64,000 bases of DNA from JABDPF01 sp037384065 (lineage in GTDB: Bacteria > Pseudomonadota > Gammaproteobacteria > Xanthomonadales > SZUA-36), in the NCBI GenBank assembly GCA_037384065.1, contig JARROJ010000006.1:8827-72826 (forward strand), given 5' to 3'. The notes beneath the pieces were generated by a model. The model ran no database searches, was not told the DNA's origin, and worked only from the letters and a program-made list of their open reading frames with translations. Below, in pieces: positions 53,805 through 62,051 of the stretch. Both the position numbers and the translations under genes were made by a program. Positions within the stretch are counted from its first letter, which is position 1; each line of letters opens with the position of its first letter.

Positions 53805-54563
53805 ATGGACGATTTCACCTCGGCAAGCGCTTGTGTTGAAACCACCGATGCGTTCGCACCCGCGCCCGCCCGGCGAAGCGACCCGGAGCGCGACGCGCGC
53901 GCGCCGGAAATCCCCGACTACCTGCAGGACACGTATTACTGGGCGTACATCAACCCGCGCAACGTGCGCCTGCTGGACCGGGAAATCGTCGTCCGGACGA
54001 TTCTCTGGCAACAGCACAACCGCCTGCAGCGGCTGGCCTTCGCCGAGATCGAACCGGGCCAATGGGTCATGCAGCCGGCGTCGGTGTACGGCAGCTTCGG
54101 CCCGAACCTCGCGCGCCACGTCGGGCCGCAGGGACGCGTCGATATCGTCGACGTGGCCCGCGTGCAGGTCGAGAGCACGACGCGCAAGCTGGCGCCGTAC
54201 CCCTGGGCCCGGGCGCACCACGCCAATTGCCTCGATTTCGACCGCGGGCCGTACGATGTCGTGGTGTGCTACTTCCTGCTCCACGAGGTGCCGGACACGG
54301 TCAAGCATGACGTCGTCGACCACCTGCTGGGCCAGGTCGTTCCCGGCGGCAAGGTGGTGTTCGTGGACTACGCGAAACCGAAATGGTGGCACCCGCTCAA
54401 ACTGATCACGAGCATCGTGTTCGATACCCTGGAACCGTTCGCCAAGGGCCTGTGGCGCCACGAAATCCGCGATTTCGCCAGCGACGCCGAGCGCTTCTCC
54501 TGGCGCCGCGAAACGATCTTCGGCGACCTGTTCCAGAAAGTGGTCGCGACGCGGAACGTTTAA
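53805..54563 (+). CDS. rquA: RquA: rhodoquinone biosynthesis methyltransferase-like enzyme
   Basis: 252 residues. After a variable N-terminus, IPDYLQDTYYWAYINPRNVR is the RquA opening, and the normal SAM-motif I is replaced by PASVYGSFGPNLARHV (VYG at 94-96), followed by RVDIVDVARVQ, YFLLHEVPDTVKHDVVDHLL, GKVVFVDYAKPKWWHPLK and TIFGDLFQKVV, all diagnostic of RquA rather than ordinary methyltransferases. RquA converts ubiquinone to rhodoquinone by replacing a methoxy group with an amino group derived from SAM. A good ribosome-binding site (AAAGGA) lies 11 bases upstream. Confidence 0.88.
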   Translation: MDDFTSASACVETTDAFAPAPARRSDPERDARAPEIPDYLQDTYYWAYINPRNVRLLDREIVVRTILWQQHNRLQRLAFAEIEPGQWVMQPASVYGSFGPNLARHVGPQGRVDIVDVARVQVESTTRKLAPYPWARAHHANCLDFDRGPYDVVVCYFLLHEVPDTVKHDVVDHLLGQVVPGGKVVFVDYAKPKWWHPLKLITSIVFDTLEPFAKGLWRHEIRDFASDAERFSWRRETIFGDLFQKVVATRNV

Positions 54564-54578
54564 GCCCGCGGCGCGGGC
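54564..54578. terminator. Short hairpin between convergent rquA and M28 genes
   Basis: GCCCGC-GGC-GCGGGC sits immediately after the rquA stop and before the stop of the convergent peptidase gene. It has no U-tract, so it is a weak candidate. Confidence 0.3.
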
Positions 54579-54580
54579 CG

Positions 54581-56206
54581 TCAGCGGCCGAAGGTTTCGC
54601 CGAAAAAGTCGCCCTCGTGCCAACGCGGGCGTTCGCGCTGGTTGCCGACGATCGCCCCGATGCGCGCATTGATCCGGGTGAACCGCGCGGCGGCGCGGTA
54701 GTTGATCGGCAGATCCAGGTCGTCACTCGGCCGGTGGTAGTGGTCGTTCAGAAACCCCTCGAAAATCCCCTGGGCATCCGTTTCGCCGTCCAGCGACGTG
54801 GTGCCGGTCACCAGGAACACCGCCGGCACGCCCTGCTGCACGAAACGGTAATGATCGCTGCGCACGAAGATGTTCTGCTCGGGGAACGGATCCGGGGTCA
54901 GCGTCACCCCGTACGCGCCGGCGGCCTCGGCGACCGCATCACCGAGGGTCGAATGCTCGGCGCCGAAGGCGATCACATCGCCGAAGTCGTACAGCAACAG
55001 GGGCATGTCCAGGTTGACCAGGCCGGCCATGCGGTCCAGCGGGACCGTCGGATGGTGCGCGAAGTACTCCGAGCCGACCAGCCCCTTCTCCTCCGCCGTC
55101 ACCGCCAGGAACAGCACCGAGCGGCGCGGCGCGCCCTGCTCGGTGAACAGGCGCGCGGTCTCCAGCATCACGGCGGTGCCGGACGCGTTGTCGAGCGCGC
55201 CGTTATTGATCGCGTCGTCATGATCGTCGCCATGCAGGACGCCGATGTGGTCGAGATGCGCCGTGTACACGACGAACTCGCCATCGAGCAGCGGATCGCT
55301 GCCGGGCAGGTAGGCGGCGACGTTCGGGCTCTCGATCGACTCGTGGCGGCTCCGCTGCCCCAGGTGAAGCGTGCCCGACAGTTCGAAGCGCGGCAGCGGT
55401 TCGCCGGCGTCATCCAGCGCGAGCAGTTCGTCCATCGTATGCCCGGAGCCCTCGAACAGGCGGGCGGCCGCTGCGTGGTGTACGACGGCGCTGCCCTGCA
55501 GCGGGCCGTAGTCCGGAAACGGCCGTCCATCGGCGTCCAGCCAACGCATCGACGGCATGCCGACCATCGCCTCCCGGCGGTTCCAGGCAAAACGCTGCTC
55601 GCTGCGCGGCGTATGTATCCGGACCAGGCCGACGGCGCCGCGCGCCATGGCGTTGCGCGCGAGTTCCCGCGAACTGGCGAAATGCGCGCCCTCCTCGCTG
55701 GGAAAATGGTGCGGCTGGCCGGCCAGAACGACGACGATCCGGCCCGTGACGTCCAGGTCCGCGTAGTCGCTGTAGTCGAGCGGCGGCGCATCGATGCCGT
55801 AACCGGCGAACACCATCGGCGCGGCCAGGTCCACCGCGGTACGCGCCATGGCCGGCCCCATGAAGAACTCGTCGACGAAGCGGAAATCGGTGTCGCCGCT
55901 CCCGTTTTCCAGGCGCATCACGGCGGAGCCTTCCTCCAGCCACGCGCGCCGCAGCGGCACCGGCTGGAAATAGCTGTCACCGGTGCCGGCGGGCCGCAGG
56001 CCGAGTTGGCGAAACTGGCTGGCCACGTAGCGCGCCGCGATCGCGTAGCCTGCGGTGCCGGGTTGCCGGCCGCGCAGCAGATCGTCGGCAAGGAAGGTGA
56101 TATGGGCCTCGAGGCGCGCTTCGAGCAGGGCGTCCGCGGGTTCGGCCGCCAGCGCCGGTGCGCCGCCGAGGACGGCGGTCAGGATCAGGGGAAGGAATCG
56201 TTTCAT
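54581..56206 (-). CDS. Exported M28-family aminopeptidase
   Basis: 541 residues with a signal peptide (1-20, ending ALA). A PA-type lid domain (about 130-290, MVFAGYGIDAPPLDYSDYAD) is inserted before the catalytic part. Zinc-site motifs are YTAHLDHIGVLHGDDHDDAI, NNGALDNASGTAVM, AVTAEEKGLVGSEYFAHHP, NLDMPLLLYDFGD and FVRSDHYRFVQQGVPAVF, the full M28 set. It is a close functional parallel of the 4399-6534 peptidase but with a normal N-terminus, and both probably feed on peptides in the periplasm. Confidence 0.93.
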   Translation of the reverse strand: MKRFLPLILTAVLGGAPALAAEPADALLEARLEAHITFLADDLLRGRQPGTAGYAIAARYVASQFRQLGLRPAGTGDSYFQPVPLRRAWLEEGSAVMRLENGSGDTDFRFVDEFFMGPAMARTAVDLAAPMVFAGYGIDAPPLDYSDYADLDVTGRIVVVLAGQPHHFPSEEGAHFASSRELARNAMARGAVGLVRIHTPRSEQRFAWNRREAMVGMPSMRWLDADGRPFPDYGPLQGSAVVHHAAAARLFEGSGHTMDELLALDDAGEPLPRFELSGTLHLGQRSRHESIESPNVAAYLPGSDPLLDGEFVVYTAHLDHIGVLHGDDHDDAINNGALDNASGTAVMLETARLFTEQGAPRRSVLFLAVTAEEKGLVGSEYFAHHPTVPLDRMAGLVNLDMPLLLYDFGDVIAFGAEHSTLGDAVAEAAGAYGVTLTPDPFPEQNIFVRSDHYRFVQQGVPAVFLVTGTTSLDGETDAQGIFEGFLNDHYHRPSDDLDLPINYRAAARFTRINARIGAIVGNQRERPRWHEGDFFGETFGR

Positions 56207-56339
56207 CGCGGCATCTTACGAAAATCGGGCGCGCGGTTCGAGCATCGACGCCCGGATTCGCGCTCGCCGCTCTCGCGCGACGCCCCGCCGAGCGGATAGA
56301 ATCGGCAGGATCGAACCACCAACCCGGGAAGCTTTCACC

Positions 56340-56885
56340 ATGAACCGAATCGCCGCCTTTCTCGCCGCCACCGTACTCCTCCTCGCCCTCCCCGACCGGG
56401 CGGCCGCTTTCGAGCCGGATCTGAACAGCGAACTGGAGCTCGATGTCGCGCGGGCCATTCTCAACATCAAGCAGCGCGACCCGGGCGTGCAGGCGTTTTT
56501 CGACAATGCCGCCGGCTACGCGGTCTTTCCGAACGTCGGCAAGGGCGGCTTCATGATCGGCGGCGCCTACGGCAAGGGCCTGGTGATCGTCAACGAGCAG
56601 GTCGACGGCTACACCACGATGACGCAGTTCACGGTCGGCGCCCAGATCGGCGCGCAGAAATACTCCCTGTACATTTTCTTCAAGGACCAGGTGGCGCTGG
56701 AATACTTCAAGCGCGAGAATTTCGAATTCAGCGCCCAGGCGACCGCAGTGGCGGTTACCGCCGGCGCCGCGGCGAACACCTCCTATGACGCGGGCGTCGC
56801 CGTGTTCACGATCGCCGACGGCGGCCTGATGGCCGAAGCCACCATCGGCGGCCAGCAGTTCAGCTACGAACCCCGCAGGTACTGA
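56340..56885 (+). CDS. Exported SYLF-domain lipid-binding protein (Ysc84-like)
   Basis: 181 residues with a signal peptide (about 1-22, ending AAA). The SYLF domain reads ARAILNIKQRDPGVQAFFDN, AAGYAVFPNVGKGGFMIGGA, YGKGLVIVNEQVDGYTTMTQ and LYIFFKDQVALEYFKRENFE, the phosphoinositide/lipid-binding fold known from Ysc84/SH3YL1 and common as a bacterial periplasmic protein of unclear role. Start ATG 56340. It is convergent with the aldehyde dehydrogenase gene, 9 bases apart. Confidence 0.9.
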   Translation: MNRIAAFLAATVLLLALPDRAAAFEPDLNSELELDVARAILNIKQRDPGVQAFFDNAAGYAVFPNVGKGGFMIGGAYGKGLVIVNEQVDGYTTMTQFTVGAQIGAQKYSLYIFFKDQVALEYFKRENFEFSAQATAVAVTAGAAANTSYDAGVAVFTIADGGLMAEATIGGQQFSYEPRRY

Positions 56886-56894
56886 GGCGCGCGC

Positions 56895-58469
56895 TCAGAG
56901 CGCGTCGCGCGTCCATTCGCCGTCGACGCGGCGGATGATGCCGAGCGGGTTGGCGTCGCGCAACGCCGGCGGCAGCAACCGCTCCGGCGTGTCCTGGTAG
57001 GCGACGAAACGCGCGAAGCGCACGATCGCGTCGGCGCCGACGCTGGTGGACCCCGCCATCGAGGACGATGGATACGGCCCGCCGTGCTGTTGCGCGGGGC
57101 AGACCTCGACGCCGGTCGGATAGCCGTTGCAGATCACGCGGCCGACCTTCTGTGCCAGGATGCGGATGAGCCCGGCCTCGAGGTCGGGGTCGCTCGCGGC
57201 ATGAATCGAACCCGTCAGGTTGCCGTCGAGCCGCGTCGCGACGTCCAGCATCTGCGCCGCATCCGCGCAGGCGACGAGCAGCGTGACCGGACCGAACACC
57301 TCCTCGGACAGGGCCGGCTCCGCCAGGAAAACGTCGGCCGGCACGCGGAATACCGCGTTCGGCGGCGTCATGCTGTCGGCGGCGAATTCCGCCTCGTTGA
57401 GCCATTCGACCCCGGGTGTCGCCTGCAGGCGGCGCAGCCCGGCGCGCAGGGCGTCGCGGATGCCGGGGTTGAGCAGGTAGCCGCGCGGCGCCGCATCCAT
57501 GGCCGTGCGCATGGCCGCCTCGAACGCCTCATCCGCGACGAAAACCGCCAGGCCGGGCGAGGTGCAGAACTGGCCGGTCCCGAGACAGACCGAACCGCTG
57601 AGCCCGGCCGCGATCGCGTCGCGGGTGGCCGCCAGCGTGCGCGGCCCCAGGAACACCGGGTTGACCGACCCCATCTCGGCAAACACGGGAATCGGTCGTT
57701 GCCGCGCGGCGGCGAGGTCCATCAGCGCGCGGCCGCCGCGTTGCGATCCGGTGAAACCGACGGCCTCGGTCGCCGGATGCCGCACCAGCAGCTCGCCGAC
57801 CTCGTGACCGGCGCTCTGCAGCATCGAGAAGGCCCCGACCGGAACGCCCGTCCGTTCGATCGCCCGCTGAACGGCCCGCGCCAGCAGCTCGCAGGTGGCC
57901 GGATGGGCCGGGTGGCCCTTGACCACCACCGGGTTGCCGGCCGCGAGCGCCGATGCCGTGTCGCCGCCGACGACGCCGAACGCGAACGGAAAATTCGAGG
58001 CGCCGAAGACCACGACCGGGCCGATCGAGTGCAGCATGCGCCGCAGGTCCGGTTTGGGCAGGGGCTGACGCTCGGGCAGCGCGGTGTCGATGCTCGCCTG
58101 GACCCACTCGCCCCGCCGGGCGATCCCGGCAAAGGCGCGGATCTGCCCGGTGGTGCGCCCGCGCTCGCCCTCGAGGCGCACGCGGCCGAGGCCGGTTTCG
58201 GCATCGCAGGTATCCAGCAAGTCCTCGCCCAGCGCCTCGATCTCGTCGGCCACGGCGTCCAGCAAAGCGCCGATCGTTTGCCCGTCGAGCCCGCGCATGT
58301 GCTGCCAGGCTCGCTGCGCAGCCCGCAGCGCGTCGTCGACCTCGCGCTCCGTGCACTCGCGAAACGCGTTGAACGGGGTACCCGTGTACGGGTTGAACGA
58401 CGGGAAGACGCGGCCATCGGGCGCGACCCATTGCCCGGCGACGAGGGATTTTCCGGTGATGTTGCTCAT
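56895..58469 (-). CDS. NADP-dependent aldehyde dehydrogenase (alpha-ketoglutaric semialdehyde dehydrogenase type)
   Basis: 524 residues. The catalytic cysteine is in LGTGQFCTSPGLAVF and the general-base glutamate in PVFAEMGSVNPVFLGP, which is the KGSADH-type variant of the ALDH motif; FGASNFPFAFGVVGGDTAS is the cofactor approach. Such enzymes oxidise 2,5-dioxopentanoate to 2-oxoglutarate at the end of non-phosphorylating pentose, glucarate or hydroxyproline degradation. No other pathway gene is adjacent, although a P5C dehydrogenase lies nearby (proline/hydroxyproline theme). Confidence 0.88.
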   Translation of the reverse strand: MSNITGKSLVAGQWVAPDGRVFPSFNPYTGTPFNAFRECTEREVDDALRAAQRAWQHMRGLDGQTIGALLDAVADEIEALGEDLLDTCDAETGLGRVRLEGERGRTTGQIRAFAGIARRGEWVQASIDTALPERQPLPKPDLRRMLHSIGPVVVFGASNFPFAFGVVGGDTASALAAGNPVVVKGHPAHPATCELLARAVQRAIERTGVPVGAFSMLQSAGHEVGELLVRHPATEAVGFTGSQRGGRALMDLAAARQRPIPVFAEMGSVNPVFLGPRTLAATRDAIAAGLSGSVCLGTGQFCTSPGLAVFVADEAFEAAMRTAMDAAPRGYLLNPGIRDALRAGLRRLQATPGVEWLNEAEFAADSMTPPNAVFRVPADVFLAEPALSEEVFGPVTLLVACADAAQMLDVATRLDGNLTGSIHAASDPDLEAGLIRILAQKVGRVICNGYPTGVEVCPAQQHGGPYPSSSMAGSTSVGADAIVRFARFVAYQDTPERLLPPALRDANPLGIIRRVDGEWTRDAL

Positions 58470-58557
58470 TACTGGCGTGCTCCGTTTTTACACAGTATAC
58501 CGGCGGTGATTCGGTATCGATATGACAAAGATACCGGGCAAAATGCAATTTATTATT

Positions 58558-58568
58558 GTCATAATGAC
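58558..58568. promoter_or_regulatory. Small palindrome upstream of the HTH gene
   Basis: GTCAT-A-ATGAC, a perfect 11-base palindrome in an AT-rich stretch 23 bases before the ATG of the small XRE-type regulator. It is a candidate autoregulatory operator. Confidence 0.4.
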
Positions 58569-58591
58569 TGGTATATGTTACATTTCGAGCC

Positions 58592-58804
58592 ATGAACGAA
58601 ACCGTGCTGAAAAACCGGCTGAAACTGGCCCGGATCGAGGCCGGCCTGACACAGGCCGGACTGGCCGAACGCGCCGGCGTCACCCGGCAGACCGTCGGCC
58701 TGATCGAAGCCGGCGGTTATAACCCGAGCCTCAGGCTGTGCATCGAACTGGCCCGGGTGACCGGCAAGACGCTCGACGAACTGTTCTGGATACCCGGAGA
58801 CTGA
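58592..58804 (+). CDS. Small XRE-family helix-turn-helix regulator (YozG-like)
   Basis: 70 residues, essentially one Cro/C1-type HTH: LKLARIEAGLTQAGLAERAG, VTRQTVGLIEAGGYNPSLRL, then a short C-terminal helix ending LDELFWIPGD. This is the size and sequence style of the YozG/HTH_3 family, usually co-transcribed with a small membrane protein, as here (2-base gap). It probably controls its own operon, and perhaps the divergent aldehyde dehydrogenase. Confidence 0.9.
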   Translation: MNETVLKNRLKLARIEAGLTQAGLAERAGVTRQTVGLIEAGGYNPSLRLCIELARVTGKTLDELFWIPGD

Positions 58805-58806
58805 CG

Positions 58807-59250
58807 ATGTTCACCAACCCGCACCCCATCGACGAGCGCGCCCGCGCCAATACCGGTCAGGCAGCGGCCATCTGGCTCGGCGTGACCCAGATCCTGCTCG
58901 CCGGCGTGATCTTTTTCCGCCTGTACATCCTCGACCAGCCCGACGCCGAAATCAGGGACTTCCAGGCAGTGCTGTTCATTTCGCTGTTCGGCTTCATCGC
59001 GCTGCAGCTGTTTCTCGGCGGCATCATGCCGGTCCTGCGCTGGCGCGGCCTGCTCGCGGTTTACCTCGTCTTGACGACGGCGATCGTGTCGGTCTGCCTG
59101 ATGATCTACGGCTGGCCGGCCGCGAGCGAGTGGGCCGACACCTGGCTGCCCGCCCTGCTCGGCCCGGCGCTCCTGGTCCTGGGCTACGGCGCCATCGCCC
59201 GGCTGGGCCAGTGGCGCATCGAACGGCAGATTCGCGCGCTGGAAGACTGA
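58807..59250 (+). CDS. Small four-helix membrane protein paired with the HTH regulator
   Basis: 147 residues with four hydrophobic segments (about 18-40, 53-73, 80-102, 115-137) separated by short loops. It starts 2 bases after the HTH stop with GGAGACTGACG before ATG 58807. HTH-plus-membrane-protein pairs of this type are widespread; the membrane protein may sequester or modulate the regulator, but no activity is known to me. A strong terminator follows. Confidence 0.8.
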   Translation: MFTNPHPIDERARANTGQAAAIWLGVTQILLAGVIFFRLYILDQPDAEIRDFQAVLFISLFGFIALQLFLGGIMPVLRWRGLLAVYLVLTTAIVSVCLMIYGWPAASEWADTWLPALLGPALLVLGYGAIARLGQWRIERQIRALED

Positions 59251-59276
59251 ACGGCCCGCGCCGGCACCGAAACCAC

Positions 59277-59302
59277 AAAGAGCGGGCACAGGCCCGCTCT
59301 TT
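59277..59302. terminator. Bidirectional intrinsic terminator
   Basis: AAAGAGCGGGC and GCCCGCTCTTT pair perfectly over 11 bases around the loop ACAG, followed by GCCGTTTT. It lies between the convergent membrane-protein and P5C dehydrogenase genes and can serve both. Confidence 0.85.
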
Positions 59303-59320
59303 GCCGTTTTACGGGTCGAT

Positions 59321-60961
59321 CTACGACTCGCCCATGAACGGATAGGCGAAATCGGTCGGTGGCACGAACGTCTCCTTGATCGTCCGCGTCGACACCCAGC
59401 GCATCAGGTTCGCCGCCGAACCCGCCTTGTCGTTGGTGCCGGAGGCGCGGCCGCCGCCGAACGGCTGTTGGCCGACCACCGCCCCGGTGGGCTTGTCGTT
59501 GATGTAGAAGTTGCCCGCCGCGTGCTCGAGCCGGGCAATCGCCAGGCTGGCGGCGCCGCGATCGTTGGCGAATATCGCGCCGGTCAGCGCGTACATCGAG
59601 GACTGGTCGCAGACGTCCAGCGTCGCCTCGTATTCGGCGTCGTCGTACACGTAAATGCTCAGCACCGGGCCGAAAATTTCCTCGACCATCGTCCGGAACC
59701 GCGGATCCGTGGCCCGGATCACCGTCGGCTCGATGAAGAAACCGGTGGTGTCGTCGCAACCGCCGCCGATGATGATCTCCGCGCCGTCGTTTTCCTGCGT
59801 GTAATCGAGATAGGCCTTGATGGAATCGAATGCCGCGCGGTCGATCACCGCGCCGACGAAGGTGCGGAAGTCGGTTGGCGGACCCATGCGGATCTTCCCG
59901 ATTTCCTCGCGCAGCGCGGATTCCACCTCGGGCCACAGCGACCGCGGAATGTACGCCCGGCTGGCCGCCGAACACTTCTGGCCCTGGTACTCGAAGGCGC
60001 CGCGGACCAGCGCGGTGACGAGCGCCGGCACGTCCGCGCTGGCGTGCGCGAAGACGAAATCCTTGCCGCCGGTCTCGCCGACGATACGCGGGTAGGCGCG
60101 GTACTGGTCGATGTTGCCGCCGATGGTTTTCCACATCTGCTGGAAGGTGCCCGTCGACCCGGTGAAGTGCACGCCGGCCAGGTGCGGGCTGGCGAGCGCA
60201 GCGGCGCCGACTTCGCGGCCCGATCCCGGCACGAAATTGATCACGCCCGGCGGCAGCCCGGCTTCTTCGAGAATCTGCATGAACAGCCAGGGCGTGTAGA
60301 CCAGCGACGAGGCCGGCTTCCACAGCACGGTATTGCCCATGATGGCCGGCGCCGTCGGCAGGTTGCCGGCGATGGCCGTGAAATTGAATGGCGTCACGGC
60401 GAACACGAAGCCCTCGAGCGGGCGCTGCTGGACGAAGTTCCATACGCCCCGGGACGACTCGGGCTGCTTGGCGTAGATTTCCTGCGCGTAGGCGACGTTG
60501 AAGCGCAGGAAGTCGATCAACTCGCAGGCCGCGTCGATCTCGGCCTGGAACACGGTCTTGCCGCCGTTGAGCATCGCGCCGGCGTTCATTTGCGCCCGAT
60601 ACTTGACCGCCAGCAGTTCGGCCGCCTTCAGGAAAATCGCCGCGCGCTCCTCCCAGCGGAACTGCTGCCAGTCCTTTTGGGCGGCGACCGCGGCATCGAT
60701 CGCGCGTTGCACTTCCTCCGGGCCCGCCTTGTGATAACTGCCGAGACGGCGCCCATGGTCGTGCGGCATGATCATGTCGCCGGTTCGACCCGTGTGCACC
60801 CGTTCGCCACCGATCACCAGCGGCACTTCGATTTCCCGCGAGACGGCCTCGTCCAGCGCCTTCTGCAGAGCGGCCCGCTCGGGGCTGCCGGGCGCGTAAT
60901 CGAGCACCGGTTCGTTGACGGGACGGGGGGTGTGGATGATCGCGTTGTTCATCAGGTTCAT
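59321..60961 (-). CDS. pruA: L-glutamate gamma-semialdehyde (1-pyrroline-5-carboxylate) dehydrogenase
   Basis: 546 residues, monofunctional. AVTPFNFTAIAGNLPTAPAI, IVGETGGKDFVFAHASADV (base glutamate) and FEYQGQKCSAASRAYIP (catalytic cysteine) match the P5CDH family, and the C-terminus has FGGGRASGTNDKAGS. It oxidises glutamate semialdehyde from proline or arginine breakdown to glutamate with NAD+. No proline dehydrogenase domain is attached. ATG 60961 has GGAGA upstream; ATG 60952 is an alternative. Confidence 0.93.
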   Translation of the reverse strand: MNLMNNAIIHTPRPVNEPVLDYAPGSPERAALQKALDEAVSREIEVPLVIGGERVHTGRTGDMIMPHDHGRRLGSYHKAGPEEVQRAIDAAVAAQKDWQQFRWEERAAIFLKAAELLAVKYRAQMNAGAMLNGGKTVFQAEIDAACELIDFLRFNVAYAQEIYAKQPESSRGVWNFVQQRPLEGFVFAVTPFNFTAIAGNLPTAPAIMGNTVLWKPASSLVYTPWLFMQILEEAGLPPGVINFVPGSGREVGAAALASPHLAGVHFTGSTGTFQQMWKTIGGNIDQYRAYPRIVGETGGKDFVFAHASADVPALVTALVRGAFEYQGQKCSAASRAYIPRSLWPEVESALREEIGKIRMGPPTDFRTFVGAVIDRAAFDSIKAYLDYTQENDGAEIIIGGGCDDTTGFFIEPTVIRATDPRFRTMVEEIFGPVLSIYVYDDAEYEATLDVCDQSSMYALTGAIFANDRGAASLAIARLEHAAGNFYINDKPTGAVVGQQPFGGGRASGTNDKAGSAANLMRWVSTRTIKETFVPPTDFAYPFMGES

Positions 60962-61361
60962 GGCGAAAAATCTCCGGATTCCGACACCCGGATTATCCCA
61001 CGACCGACGGGGCGACGGATGCCGGAACCGGCGGTTTTCGGCGATGAAACGCGTTTTGCATGATGACGATCAAGAGAACCGGGTCAGCCCCGACCGACCG
61101 ACCCGGCGGTCATGGATTGCCGGCGGACCCGGACGAATCCAGGCCCGGTGCCGGCCCCACGCGCGGTCCCCCCCGGGATCGCAGAAAATGGTTCTCCTCG
61201 CGACGCCCCTCGAGCGTGCGGTCGGTCGGCATCATCATCGTCGAATCGAATCGCCGTGCTGGCGCGCGCGCTCGTTTGAAATTGACATTGGTGTCAGATT
61301 TCACCTCAATCGTCTATAAAAACAACGATCGATGCAAGTGTTTTTTGATGCGTCGGACCGG
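60962..61361. other. 400-base intergenic region between pruA and the PepSY gene
   Basis: No convincing gene. The only structure I see is TGACA-TTGG-TGTCA (61283-61296), a perfect 5-base inverted repeat of operator type, followed by TATAAA at 61315. It points away from pruA and toward the 3' end of the PepSY gene, so it has no obvious target. The rest is GC-rich with no long repeats. Confidence 0.5.
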
Positions 61362-62051
61362 TCAGCGCCCTTCGTTGCGACCGCGCAGGCGATACAGCCA
61401 GAGGCCGCTCAGCACCAGCAGCAGGATCGAGGCCGCCATCAGGTCCGTGAACCAGCGCGCGGCCGGCCCGAGGAAGCGTGCGGCATGCAGGTCGAGCAGC
61501 AGCCGTTCCCAGGTGATCGTCGCCGGGGCGACCGATGCGGCCGACGGCCGCCAGTCAGCGTCCTGCAGCGCGGCCAGTTCGGCCGGTTCCGGCTCGCGAA
61601 GGGTCAACAACCCGGAGTCCGCCGCCACGGTGCGGGGGCCGCCCCGCAGGAAGATCCAGCGGCCGCTGCCGAGTCCGGCGTCGATCCGGGGCAACCCGAG
61701 CTGGCCGGCGGGCACGGCTTCGATCTGCTGACCGTCCGGCCCCAGCAACACCGCGCTGTGCGGGGTCAGAAGGATGCTGCCGTCGTCCGTGGCGAGCCGC
61801 GCGAACGCGCGCCCGCAACCATCCGGCACGGGGTCCAGCCCGGCGCAGGGATCGTCCCCTTGCACATCGATGCCATACACGACGCGTTGCAACAGGGCCG
61901 GCAACGCGACGCGGTCCAGGCCCCAGTCGTGGGCGCGGTTGATGGCGCTGCCCGTGAGGGCCAGCACGACCATCCACAGCGCGATGACCAGCGCGCCGCG
62001 GCGATGCCAGCGGCGAACGGATTGCAGGCGACGCGCCTGGCTACGCGTCAT
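61362..62051 (-). CDS. PepSY-associated membrane protein
   Basis: 229 residues: an N-terminal helix (RRGALVIALWMVVLALTGSA), a periplasmic domain of about 150 residues with a possible disulphide (DDPCAGLDP and DGCGRAF), a conserved WERLLLDLHAARFLGP near the end and a second helix (LMAASILLLVLSGLWLYRLR). This matches PepSY-TM proteins that accompany iron-uptake or flavin-reductase systems. It overlaps the FMN-binding gene by 11 bases. It may pass electrons or reduce iron at the periplasmic face with its partner. Confidence 0.85.
   Translation of the reverse strand: MTRSQARRLQSVRRWHRRGALVIALWMVVLALTGSAINRAHDWGLDRVALPALLQRVVYGIDVQGDDPCAGLDPVPDGCGRAFARLATDDGSILLTPHSAVLLGPDGQQIEAVPAGQLGLPRIDAGLGSGRWIFLRGGPRTVAADSGLLTLREPEPAELAALQDADWRPSAASVAPATITWERLLLDLHAARFLGPAARWFTDLMAASILLLVLSGLWLYRLRGRNEGR

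Noticed and set aside
61110..61304. 64-codon minus-strand open frame in the pruA-PepSY gap
   Set aside because: No ribosome-binding site, no homology pattern, Arg/Pro-rich composition as expected by chance.
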